Origin: Lachnospiraceae bacterium
Lineage (GTDB): Bacteria; Bacillota; Clostridia; Lachnospirales; Lachnospiraceae
Assembly: GCA_024691305.1 (NCBI GenBank)
Contig: JAILNS010000004.1
Location: 1 to 64,000, forward strand
DNA: 64,000 nt
Reading direction: 5' to 3'
The notes below the pieces were generated by a model that saw only the letters and a list, made by a program, of their open reading frames with translations, was not told the origin of the DNA and did not search any database. The translations under genes and the position numbers were made by a program. How positions within the stretch are numbered: position 1 is the stretch's first letter; every line of letters begins with the position of its first letter. Positions 43,433 through 52,312 of the stretch are shown here, in pieces.

Positions 43433-45010
43433 TTGTTGTATAATTTTGATATGCAGTTTCAGGGTAGAAGAAGTGATAATGATCATATTTATATAGCCAT
43501 CGATCTTAAGAGTTTCTATGCTTCCGTTGAGTGTCATTTCAGGGAAGAAGATCCTCTTAATACCAATCTGGTGGTGGCGGATCCGTCCCGCACGGAAAAG
43601 ACTATCTGTCTTGCGGTTTCTCCCTCACTTAAAGCCTACGGTATCCCCGGACGGGCAAGATTATTTGAAGTTGTTCAAAAAGTACGCGAAGCTAATGCAA
43701 CGAGGCGAAACCATGCACCGGGTGGGGTTTTTCACGGTAAGAGCATATATGCGGATGAACTTGCAGCTGACCCGGGACTGGAGATAGATTATATAGTTGC
43801 TCCTCCGCAGATGAAACTGTATATGTCATATTCGACCGATATATTCAATATCTATATGAAATATGTTGCTCCGGAAGATATACATGTATATTCCGTAGAT
43901 GAGATATTTGCCGATGTTACACATTACCTGGATACATATAATATGACTGCACGCGAACTTGCGATGACCATGATAGATGATGTGTATACGAATACGCGGA
44001 TAACCGCAACTGCCGGGATCGGAACCAATATGTATCTGTGCAAGGTGGCCATGGATATCGAAGCCAAACATATGGATCCCGATGAGAAGGGCGTGCGCAT
44101 AGCCGAACTTGATGAGACGACATATCGAAGGAAACTGTGGGGGCACAGACCGATAACCGACTTTTGGCGTGTGGGCAGCGGATATGCCGCAAAACTGGCC
44201 ACTCAGGGTATGTATACAATGGGTGATGTGGCCAGATGTTCACTGGGAGGTCCGAATGATTATTATAACGAGGACCTTCTATATGACATGTTCGGTATAA
44301 ATGCCGAACTCCTGATCGATCATGCATGGGGATTTGAAAATGTGACGATCGCGGATATCAAGGCTTATAAGCCGGAGACCAACTCCATAAGTTCCGGTCA
44401 GGTTCTGATGGAGCCTTATCCTTTTGAAAAAACGAGGATCGTGGTCAGGGAAATGACCGACATGCTGGTCCTTGATCTGGTGGAAAAGCATATGATGACA
44501 GACCAGATCGTGCTGACGATAGGATATGATACGGAAAACCTAAAAGACGAAGGACGCTTTAAGGAATATACCGGTGAAGTTACGATAGACCGTTACGGAA
44601 GAGCAGTTCCCAAACATGCTCACGGCACCGCAAATCTTGGAGAATATACTTCTTCGACCAGACTTATCACGCAGGCTGCCATGGAGTTGTTTGACAGGAT
44701 AGTCGATCCTGATCTTTTGTCAAGGAGGATCACGATCGCGGCCTGCCGTATAATAAGCGATACCGATGCCAAAGAGCTAAAGACAGGAACGGATTCCTAT
44801 GAGCAGATGGATCTTTTTACGGATTACACCTCCAAACAGCAGGAGGATGAGGCCAGGGAAGCGGAGAACGAAAAAGAAAGACGTATGCAGGAAGCCGTGC
44901 TTTCGATAAAGAAAAAGTATGGAAAGAATGCAATCCTAAAGGGAATGAATTTCGAGGACGGCGCCACTGCAATACAGCGAAACGCCCAGGTGGGAGGACA
45001 TAAGGCATGA
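43433..45010 (+). CDS. Y-family DNA polymerase (UvrX/DinB-like)
   Basis: A 525-aa translesion polymerase. AIDLKSFYASVEC is the first metal-binding strand, YSVDEIFADV the catalytic SxDE motif and TATAGIGTNMYLCKVAMD the palm-finger block. Fingers and little-finger regions follow; the last 60 residues are a charged helix. It is longer than DinB and closer to the UvrX/UmuC type of Firmicutes. AGGAGG lies 5 nt before a TTG start (43433); an ATG at 43451 is 23 nt away from it. It shares ATGA with the small gene that follows. No LexA box was recognised. Confidence 0.88.
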   Translation: MLYNFDMQFQGRRSDNDHIYIAIDLKSFYASVECHFREEDPLNTNLVVADPSRTEKTICLAVSPSLKAYGIPGRARLFEVVQKVREANATRRNHAPGGVFHGKSIYADELAADPGLEIDYIVAPPQMKLYMSYSTDIFNIYMKYVAPEDIHVYSVDEIFADVTHYLDTYNMTARELAMTMIDDVYTNTRITATAGIGTNMYLCKVAMDIEAKHMDPDEKGVRIAELDETTYRRKLWGHRPITDFWRVGSGYAAKLATQGMYTMGDVARCSLGGPNDYYNEDLLYDMFGINAELLIDHAWGFENVTIADIKAYKPETNSISSGQVLMEPYPFEKTRIVVREMTDMLVLDLVEKHMMTDQIVLTIGYDTENLKDEGRFKEYTGEVTIDRYGRAVPKHAHGTANLGEYTSSTRLITQAAMELFDRIVDPDLLSRRITIAACRIISDTDAKELKTGTDSYEQMDLFTDYTSKQQEDEAREAENEKERRMQEAVLSIKKKYGKNAILKGMNFEDGATAIQRNAQVGGHKA

Positions 45011-45222
45011 ATCGTATGAGTACTGATTACAGCGATATAATAGATCTTCCAAGACATGTATCCGGGAAGCATCCGCAGATGTCGGTTCATGACAGGGCAG
45101 CACAATTTGCACCATTTGCGGCACTTACGGGATACGGGGATATGATAGATGATGCCGGTGAGAAGAACGCTTTAGCGAGTGACAGCGTGATCTTTACGGC
45201 TGATGAGTTGGATATACCATGA
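45007..45222 (+). CDS. Small partner protein of the Y-family polymerase
   Basis: A 71-aa protein with the core QMSVHDRAAQFAPFAALTGYGD. I recall the phrase DRAAQFAPFAALTGY from small proteins beside UvrX-type polymerases in Firmicutes, in the place taken by YolD in Bacillus; homology to YolD is not evident. The ATG overlaps the polymerase stop and its own stop overlaps the priA start, so all three are coupled. GGGAGG lies upstream. Confidence 0.78.
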   Translation: MNRMSTDYSDIIDLPRHVSGKHPQMSVHDRAAQFAPFAALTGYGDMIDDAGEKNALASDSVIFTADELDIP

Positions 45223-47474
45223 GTAATGAATTGTTTGCGGACATTATAATAGAGATCTCTCATGAACAGTTAGACCGCCCATTCCAGTATATAGTTCCTC
45301 AGGAATTAAAGGATATGATCAAGGTGGGTGACTGTGTGACTGTGCCTTTTGGACGGGGAAATAAGATTCTTACCGGATATTGCATAGGGCTTGGTGATCA
45401 TGCCGAATATCCGATGGATAAGCTTAAGTACATAATCTCTGTCCGTACCGATCAGGTAAGCACCGATGGTGAGATGATAGCGCTTGCGTGGTGGATCAAG
45501 GTTCACTTCGGAGGGACTATGATCCAGGCGCTTAAGACTGTGATCCCCATGAAAAAGAAGGTTGCTTTAAAGACCGCCAAAAGGGTGGATTTAAAAGTGG
45601 GTTCCGATGAGATAGTTCCACTCATCGAAGAATGCGATCGCAAGCATCAGACCGCCAGACTAAGGGTTTTGAAGGCATTGCTTGAGGATCCTACACTTCC
45701 ATATGAGCTTGTCAGGGATAAACTGGGTGTCACCGGCGCTACACTTAAGAGCATGGAGGAAAAAGGCTATATTTCCGTTACCGAAACGGAGTATTACCGC
45801 AATCCGGTCATTACCGATGAAGTGTCCCATAAGACATACGATCTGAGTGATAAACAGAAAAATATAATAGCGACTGTTACCAATGATTTCGATTCGGGAA
45901 ATCCCGGTAAATACCTGATCCACGGAATTACGGGAAGCGGGAAAACAGAGGTTTATATAGGAATAGCGGATCATATAGTGCGTAAGGGCTATCAGGTCAT
46001 AGTACTCATTCCCGAGATATCGCTGACCTATCAGACACTCTTAAGGTTTTACAAGCGGTTCGGAGACAGAGTCAGCGTGGTCAATTCGTCCATGTCACAG
46101 GGGGAGAGATACGACCAGTACTTAAGAGCGGGCAGAGGGGACATAGATGTCATAATCGGCCCCCGGTCAGCGCTCTTTACCCCATTTGCCAAACTTGGCG
46201 CTATCATTATAGATGAAGAGCATGAGAGCAGTTATAAATCTGAGAATACACCCAGATATAAGGCCACTGACTGCGCCGAATACCGGGCAAAGAACGCAGG
46301 GGCGGCCCTTGTGCTTGGTTCTGCGACACCTTCACTTGAATCATATTACAAGGCAAAATCGGGAGAGTATGAACTTTTTACAATGGACGAAAGACTTACC
46401 GGCGGTTCTCTTCCGGGAGTCCATATAGTCGATCTCAGGGAAGAGTTAAGAAACGGAAACAGGACCATCTTCTCAGATAAATTAAGGGAACTTATGGATG
46501 AGAAGCTCGCCCTTAATGAGCAGGTAATGCTTTTTATAAACCGGAGGGGTGTCGCGGGTTTTATTTCATGCAGGAGCTGCGGCTATGTGGTCAAGTGTCC
46601 GCATTGTGATGTGTCCCTTACCGAACACAGAAACGGAAGGCTTGTATGTCATTATTGCGGATACACGAGCCGGATGCCCGAGGTATGTCCCGAATGCGGA
46701 TCCAAGTATATAGCGGGATTTCGTGTGGGGACCGAGCAGATAGAGACCGAGATAAGCAAGATGTATCCGGCTTCACGCATTCTTCGAATGGATGCGGATA
46801 CTACCAAAGAAAAAGGCAGTATGGAGAATATACTTCGTACATTTAAGGATCATAATGCGGATATTCTCATAGGCACACAGATGATAGTCAAGGGCCATGA
46901 CTTTCCGCTGGTTACTCTTGTCGGGATACTTGCAGCGGATATGTCACTATCCGTAGGAGATTACAGGGCCTCCGAGAGAACCTTTCAGCTTCTGACACAG
47001 GCAGCCGGTCGTGCGGGCAGAGGAACAAGACCCGGAGAGGTTGTGATCCAGACCTACCAGCCCGAACATTACAGCATAGTTTCGGCGGCTTCCCAGGATT
47101 ACAGGGCATTTTATGATGAAGAGATCATTTACAGGGAACTGGCTTCATATCCTCCTGTCTGGCACCTTCTTGCAGTCCTGACAGTAAGCGACAGCGAGGA
47201 TGCGGGAGAAAGATTATCGGAAGAATACGCCGGGATAGCAAATGCGTGTCTGGATGAAAAAAAAGAAAACGGAAAGCCTGACGGATATACGATAGGCCCG
47301 GCACCTGCAGCGATAGGTAAGATAAGGGATAAATATCGTAATGTTTTGTATGTAAAGAGCGTTAACTCTGATATTTTGGTTTACATAAAAGACAAAATAG
47401 AGACATATATGCATGAAAATCCCGACAGGCATACAAATACTTTCTTCGATTTTGATCCTTTGGGATCAGTGTAG
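45219..47474 (+). CDS. priA: Primosomal replication restart helicase
   Basis: A 751-aa helicase reloading the replisome at stalled forks. Walker A HGITGSGKTEVYI, DEAH-box-type DEEH, and a zinc-binding insert with eight Cys (CRSCGYVVKCPHC and CHYCGYTSRMPEVCPEC). N-terminal 3'DNA-binding domain DRPFQYIVP. It heads the usual Firmicutes order priA-def-fmt-rsmB-rlmN-stp-prkC-rsgA. Confidence 0.96.
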   Translation: MSNELFADIIIEISHEQLDRPFQYIVPQELKDMIKVGDCVTVPFGRGNKILTGYCIGLGDHAEYPMDKLKYIISVRTDQVSTDGEMIALAWWIKVHFGGTMIQALKTVIPMKKKVALKTAKRVDLKVGSDEIVPLIEECDRKHQTARLRVLKALLEDPTLPYELVRDKLGVTGATLKSMEEKGYISVTETEYYRNPVITDEVSHKTYDLSDKQKNIIATVTNDFDSGNPGKYLIHGITGSGKTEVYIGIADHIVRKGYQVIVLIPEISLTYQTLLRFYKRFGDRVSVVNSSMSQGERYDQYLRAGRGDIDVIIGPRSALFTPFAKLGAIIIDEEHESSYKSENTPRYKATDCAEYRAKNAGAALVLGSATPSLESYYKAKSGEYELFTMDERLTGGSLPGVHIVDLREELRNGNRTIFSDKLRELMDEKLALNEQVMLFINRRGVAGFISCRSCGYVVKCPHCDVSLTEHRNGRLVCHYCGYTSRMPEVCPECGSKYIAGFRVGTEQIETEISKMYPASRILRMDADTTKEKGSMENILRTFKDHNADILIGTQMIVKGHDFPLVTLVGILAADMSLSVGDYRASERTFQLLTQAAGRAGRGTRPGEVVIQTYQPEHYSIVSAASQDYRAFYDEEIIYRELASYPPVWHLLAVLTVSDSEDAGERLSEEYAGIANACLDEKKENGKPDGYTIGPAPAAIGKIRDKYRNVLYVKSVNSDILVYIKDKIETYMHENPDRHTNTFFDFDPLGSV

Positions 47475-47490
47475 AAACGGCTTTCACAGT

Positions 47491-47519
47491 TTGCGATATA
47501 TACTCAAAAATGTTAAAGT
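47491..47519 (+). promoter_or_regulatory. Candidate promoter of the def operon
   Basis: TTGCGA (47491-47496), 17-bp spacer, TAAAGT (47514-47519), in the 93-bp gap after priA. Confidence 0.5.
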
Positions 47520-47567
47520 ATAAGTTGCTTTTTATAAACGATATAAGAAAAGACACGGAGGTAAAAA

Positions 47568-48083
47568 ATGGCTCTTAGAAATATACGCATAATGGGTGAT
47601 CCTATCCTTGAAAAGAGATGTAAGGAAGTAAAAGACGTAACTCCGAGAATTAATGAACTCATAGATGATATGTTTGACACCATGTATGAAGCAAACGGTG
47701 TGGGACTCGCAGCTCCTCAGGTGGGAGTTCTTAAGCGCGTGGTCGTAATAGATACCACTGGCGAGGATCCTCATGTATTTATAAATCCTGAAATTATCGA
47801 GACCGCCGGAGAACAGACCGGAGCAGAAGGGTGTCTATCCATCCCGGGCAAAACCGGTATAGTCACCAGACCTAATTATGTTAAAGTCAAAGCTTATGAC
47901 CGTGACATGAAGGAATTTGAACTTGAAGGTGAAGAGCTGCTTGCACGTGCGATGGTTCATGAACTCGAGCATTTAGACGGTCATCTTTATGTTGAAAAGG
48001 TTGAGGGCGAACTCATGAACGTGGCATCGCTTGACAGTGAGGATGCCGATTTTGGAGATGAGGAAGATAACGGTACCGTATAG
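47568..48083 (+). CDS. def: Peptide deformylase
   Basis: A 171-aa metalloenzyme removing the N-formyl group from nascent proteins. All three motifs are present: GVGLAAPQVG, EGCLSIPG and the HELEHLDG helix. The acidic tail (DSEDADFGDEEDN) is extra. CGGAGG lies 8 nt before the ATG. It pairs with fmt, the formylating enzyme, next door. Confidence 0.96.
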   Translation: MALRNIRIMGDPILEKRCKEVKDVTPRINELIDDMFDTMYEANGVGLAAPQVGVLKRVVVIDTTGEDPHVFINPEIIETAGEQTGAEGCLSIPGKTGIVTRPNYVKVKAYDRDMKEFELEGEELLARAMVHELEHLDGHLYVEKVEGELMNVASLDSEDADFGDEEDNGTV

Positions 48084-48128
48084 TGAGCAGACGGTAACGG
48101 AGCAAGTACAAATGGTGGCATATTAATT

Positions 48129-49058
48129 ATGAAGATAATATATATGGGAACTCCGGATTTTGCGGTAGGTCCCCTGGAAGCGATCATAAAGGCCGGACAT
48201 GAAGTTACCGCGGTAGTCACACAGCCCGATAAACCTAAGGGCAGAAGCGGCAAACTTGTTTTTTCGCCTGTCAAGGAAGTCGCTGTTAAGTATGATATTC
48301 CTGTTTTACAGCCTGTCAGATTAAGAAATCCCGAATCGGTCGGTGAACTCAAATCATATCCGGCTGATGTGATAGTTGTTGCGGCATTCGGACAGATATT
48401 GCCCAAAGAGGTTTTGGAATATCCTGAGTTTGGCTGTATCAACATTCACGCTTCGCTTCTTCCGCATCTTAGAGGCGCATCTCCCATACAGCATGCGATA
48501 TTGCAGGGGGATAAAGAAAGCGGCGTTACAATCATGCAGATGGATGAGGGGCTTGATACCGGAGATATACTTATGCAGGAGAGCATCCCGATAGAAGACG
48601 ATGATACCGGAGGTTCTCTTTTTGATAAACTTGCCATATTGGGGTCGGAACTGATAATAAAGGCACTTCCTCTCATTGAGCAGGGTAAGATAACCGGGGT
48701 CCCGCAGGATGATCAAAAGGCAGATCATGTGGGAATGTTAAAAAAGAGCATGGGACAGATGGATTTTACAGATTCTGCCGTCACACTTGACAGACAGGTG
48801 CGTGGAATGGATCCCTGGCCCGGAGCATTTACTTTTTTAAACGGGAAGCAGCTCAAAATCTGGAAGGTTAAGGCCCTAAGTTGCGATGACATAACAAAAC
48901 CCGGAACCATTATAAAAACAGATAAGAACGCATTATACGTTAGTACCGGAGACGGTATCTTAAGGATAGACGAACTCCAGTCAGAAGGCAAAAAGAGAAT
49001 GACATCTCATGATTTTCTGCTTGGTCAGAGTGTTGTGGCGGGAAGCGTTATGGGATAA
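48129..49058 (+). CDS. fmt: Methionyl-tRNA formyltransferase
   Basis: A 309-aa enzyme formylating initiator Met-tRNA. GTPDFAV at the N-terminus, the catalytic INIHASLLPHLRGASPI loop and the C-terminal OB-like domain with ALTFLNG-like GAFTFLNGKQL. Normal length. Confidence 0.96.
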   Translation: MKIIYMGTPDFAVGPLEAIIKAGHEVTAVVTQPDKPKGRSGKLVFSPVKEVAVKYDIPVLQPVRLRNPESVGELKSYPADVIVVAAFGQILPKEVLEYPEFGCINIHASLLPHLRGASPIQHAILQGDKESGVTIMQMDEGLDTGDILMQESIPIEDDDTGGSLFDKLAILGSELIIKALPLIEQGKITGVPQDDQKADHVGMLKKSMGQMDFTDSAVTLDRQVRGMDPWPGAFTFLNGKQLKIWKVKALSCDDITKPGTIIKTDKNALYVSTGDGILRIDELQSEGKKRMTSHDFLLGQSVVAGSVMG

Positions 49059-49102
49059 GCTTTTGTTTCGTGTGTTGTATCACGGACAAACGGATGTACT
49101 TT

Positions 49103-50521
49103 ATGGATAAGACAAACATTAGATCCCTGATAGTCGATTCGCTTGTTTCGATGGAAAGGGATGGAATATATCTGTCTGCCATGGAGCAGGCAGTATTAAA
49201 CAAGTATGATTATCTGGATATGAGGGACAAGGCCTTTTACAAAAAGGTCATGGACGGTACGAATGAACTTCGTATCCGGATAGACTATATTATAGATATC
49301 TTTTCATCAAAACCCGTAACCAGACTTAAACCCGTTATAAGAGCCATTATGCGGATGAGTGTTTACCAGCTCATGTATATGGATTCTGTTCCGGATTCCG
49401 CAGTATGCAACGAAGCGGTAAAACTTGTCTCATCAAGGGGATTATCGGGGCTGAAAGGCTATGTTAACGGGACATTAAGAAACATATCCCGCAATAAAAA
49501 TGACATACGTTATCTTGAAAAAAAGGAAGATCTCTTAAGATATCTTTCCGTATATTACTCATGCCCCGATACGATCGTTAAGTTGTTTATCGGTCAGTAT
49601 GGCGAAGAACGTACAGAGAATATACTGGCATCCTATCTTAAAGACGGGGCGCTCAGCATAAGGTTGCGTTTCTCTTCCAATATAGACGAAGAACTTGTAA
49701 CGAAATGGAAAGAATCCGGGATAGAGGTATATGATAATCCCCATATTCCGTATGCCAGGAAGCTGATACATGCAGGCTCGGTATCTTCGCTTTATGGATA
49801 CGAAGAGGGCAGGTTTATTGTTCAGGATACCGGGTCCATGATGGTTTCCGAACTGGCAGGTCTTAAGCCGGATGATATCGTTATCGATGTCTGTGCTGCA
49901 CCGGGCGGAAAGAGCATACATGCAGCTGATATATTATGTAAACTAAAGGCCGAAGCCGGTGAAGATGCCGGCACCTGTGGAAAAACGCAGGTATATGCAT
50001 ATGATATTTCAGAGGACCGCTGCGAAAGGATACGTGAAAATATCACACGTCTGGGACTCGGGAATATGATATCCACCGGGAGTCATGATGCAACTGAGTT
50101 CATGCCGGATATGGAGAGTACGGCCGATGTGGTCATAGCTGACGTTCCGTGTTCGGGACTGGGCGTCCTTGGTCATAAAAGTGATATAAAATACCGATTC
50201 AGTGAAGCGGATACGGACTCGCTTGTACAATTACAGCGTAGGATAATCGATAATGCGATAAGGTATGTCAAACCGGGCGGAAAACTCGTCTATTCGACCT
50301 GCACATGTAATCGTAAGGAAAATGAGGAACAGGTCAGATATCTTATTGAAAGATATTCGCTTACCGATATAACAGCCACAGCGCTTGAAAAATCAGCTAT
50401 TACAGCCCCCAAAACACTTGATATTTTATCGTGTTTTACCGTGGATGATCCGGGACTTACGATACTTCCTGATGTCTGGGATTCAGACGGCTTCTATATA
50501 TGTGTTTTGTCAAAGGAGTAA
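49103..50521 (+). CDS. rsmB: 16S rRNA m5C methyltransferase (position 967 type)
   Basis: A 472-aa protein. Residues about 1-135 are a NusB-like RNA-binding domain; 225-470 are the methyltransferase: SAM loop DVCAAPGGKSIH, catalytic Cys in ADVPCSGLGVLG and in YSTCTCN. The start is uncertain: ATG at 49103 (chosen by family alignment) or 49094; both have weak RBS. Confidence 0.92.
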   Translation: MDKTNIRSLIVDSLVSMERDGIYLSAMEQAVLNKYDYLDMRDKAFYKKVMDGTNELRIRIDYIIDIFSSKPVTRLKPVIRAIMRMSVYQLMYMDSVPDSAVCNEAVKLVSSRGLSGLKGYVNGTLRNISRNKNDIRYLEKKEDLLRYLSVYYSCPDTIVKLFIGQYGEERTENILASYLKDGALSIRLRFSSNIDEELVTKWKESGIEVYDNPHIPYARKLIHAGSVSSLYGYEEGRFIVQDTGSMMVSELAGLKPDDIVIDVCAAPGGKSIHAADILCKLKAEAGEDAGTCGKTQVYAYDISEDRCERIRENITRLGLGNMISTGSHDATEFMPDMESTADVVIADVPCSGLGVLGHKSDIKYRFSEADTDSLVQLQRRIIDNAIRYVKPGGKLVYSTCTCNRKENEEQVRYLIERYSLTDITATALEKSAITAPKTLDILSCFTVDDPGLTILPDVWDSDGFYICVLSKE

Positions 50522-50522
50522 A

Positions 50523-51533
50523 ATGACGGATATCAAATCTATGACATTGTCCGAATTATCGGATCATATAGAGTCTCTTGGAGAACCCGCATACCGGGCA
50601 AAACAGCTGTATGGGTGGATACATCAAAAGTGTGTTGCGTCGGTTGATGATATGACAAATATACCTAAGTCATTACGGGAAAAGGTTGACATAACAAATC
50701 TTAATCTTGTTGATGTTCAAGAATCATCGGACGGTACGAGGAAGTACCTTTTCGGATTGTCCGACAGATCACTTATCGAGAGCGTGCTTATGCGGTATAA
50801 ATACGGCAATTCGGTATGCATCAGTTCCCAGGTCGGGTGTCGTATGGGATGTAAGTTTTGTGCGTCTACATTAGACGGCCTTGAAAGAAACCTCACGGCT
50901 GCCGAAATGCTTGACCAGATATACAGTATATCCCGGGACATCGGTGAGAGGATATCCCATGTGGTCGTGATGGGAACCGGAGAACCGATGGATAACTATG
51001 ATAATCTGATCAGGTTTCTTCATATTATTACCGATCAGGACGGTTATGGTCTAAGCAGGCGAAATATTACGGTTTCAACCTGCGGGATAGCAGAAAAGAT
51101 CAAAGAGTTCGCAGACGCCGATACCGGAGTTACCCTGGCCATATCGTTACATGCACCTACCGATGAGATAAGACGCAGCATGATGCCCATTGCCAATAAA
51201 TATTCAATATCAGATGTTATTAATGCTGCAAAATATTATTTTGAACATACCGGAAGAAGAGTAACATTTGAATATGCGCTGGCAAAAGGGGTCAATGACA
51301 GTTCCGAATGTGCAGCTAAACTGGCCGACCTTGCAAAGCTTGTTTCAGGGCATGTAAACCTGATACCGGTCAATCCCGTGACAGAGCGTGGATATGCGCC
51401 TACAGCGGATGAGGGAGTGCGTGCGTTCAAAAATAAACTTGAAAAACAGGGAATAAATGTTACTATTAGAAGAGAATTGGGGCAGGATATCGACGGTGCC
51501 TGCGGACAGTTGCGAAAAAGACATATGGAATAA
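50523..51533 (+). CDS. rlmN: 23S rRNA (A2503-C2) methyltransferase, radical SAM
   Basis: A 336-aa radical-SAM enzyme. Cluster motif CRMGCKFC, GTGEPMDNYDN, and two methyl-transfer cysteines expected at CASTLDG-distal positions and GQDIDGACGQLRK near the C-terminus. AAAGGAG lies 5 nt before the ATG, which follows the rsmB stop by one base. Confidence 0.95.
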   Translation: MTDIKSMTLSELSDHIESLGEPAYRAKQLYGWIHQKCVASVDDMTNIPKSLREKVDITNLNLVDVQESSDGTRKYLFGLSDRSLIESVLMRYKYGNSVCISSQVGCRMGCKFCASTLDGLERNLTAAEMLDQIYSISRDIGERISHVVVMGTGEPMDNYDNLIRFLHIITDQDGYGLSRRNITVSTCGIAEKIKEFADADTGVTLAISLHAPTDEIRRSMMPIANKYSISDVINAAKYYFEHTGRRVTFEYALAKGVNDSSECAAKLADLAKLVSGHVNLIPVNPVTERGYAPTADEGVRAFKNKLEKQGINVTIRRELGQDIDGACGQLRKRHME

Positions 51534-51560
51534 ACTTAAACGCAACGTGAAAGGATTGAG

Positions 51561-52295
51561 ATGATCGATTCCTACGGTGTGACCGACAGAGGTCTGCGTA
51601 GACAATTGAATCAGGACCGTGTTTTTGTATCTGACGGAGCTGTTGGTTCGTTACCGAACCTTTATATAGTTGCGGACGGGATGGGTGGACACAATGCCGG
51701 TGAACTTGCCAGTGCCATTTGTGTCAGAGTCATAGAAGACGAGTTAAAGAGTCTTAAGGGTTTAGCTCCCGAAGCTGCACTTGAGGCTGCCATCAAGGCC
51801 GCCAACATGGCTATATGGCAACAGGCCCAGACACGAGAAGGATGCAAGGGTATGGGTACTACGGTCGTAGCCTGCACATGTATCGGCGATGATATGCTTG
51901 TCGCCAATGTCGGTGACAGCCGTGCATATATATGTTCGGATGTGATACAGCAGGTTTCCGTTGACCATTCTCTGGTTGAAGAAATGGTTCAGATGGGCGG
52001 TCTTGAGAGAGCCAAGGCACGCAATCATCCGGACAAGAATATCATCACCAGAGCCGTTGGTGCGATGAGCGAGATCGAGGTTGACCTTTTCAGGGTAAGT
52101 ATTGAAGAGGGCGACACGATCATGTTATGCTCTGACGGCATGACCAATATGGTGGATGACGAAACTATCAAAGAAATCATCAATTCTGGGGGTACTCTTA
52201 AAGAAAGGGCTCACAGTCTTGTAAATAAAGCCAACGACAATGGCGGGCGGGACAATATTTCCGTTGTCCTCATTGTACCGTTTGCCGAAGGATAA
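51561..52295 (+). CDS. stp: PP2C-type Ser/Thr protein phosphatase
   Basis: A 244-aa PPM phosphatase. Metal-binding aspartates in VADGMGGHNAGELAS, ANVGDSRAYI, LCSDGMTNMV and GGRDNISVVL. It is followed directly by the kinase it should oppose. Confidence 0.95.
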   Translation: MIDSYGVTDRGLRRQLNQDRVFVSDGAVGSLPNLYIVADGMGGHNAGELASAICVRVIEDELKSLKGLAPEAALEAAIKAANMAIWQQAQTREGCKGMGTTVVACTCIGDDMLVANVGDSRAYICSDVIQQVSVDHSLVEEMVQMGGLERAKARNHPDKNIITRAVGAMSEIEVDLFRVSIEEGDTIMLCSDGMTNMVDDETIKEIINSGGTLKERAHSLVNKANDNGGRDNISVVLIVPFAEG

Positions 52296-52312
52296 ATGAG
52301 TAAGGGAATTAT

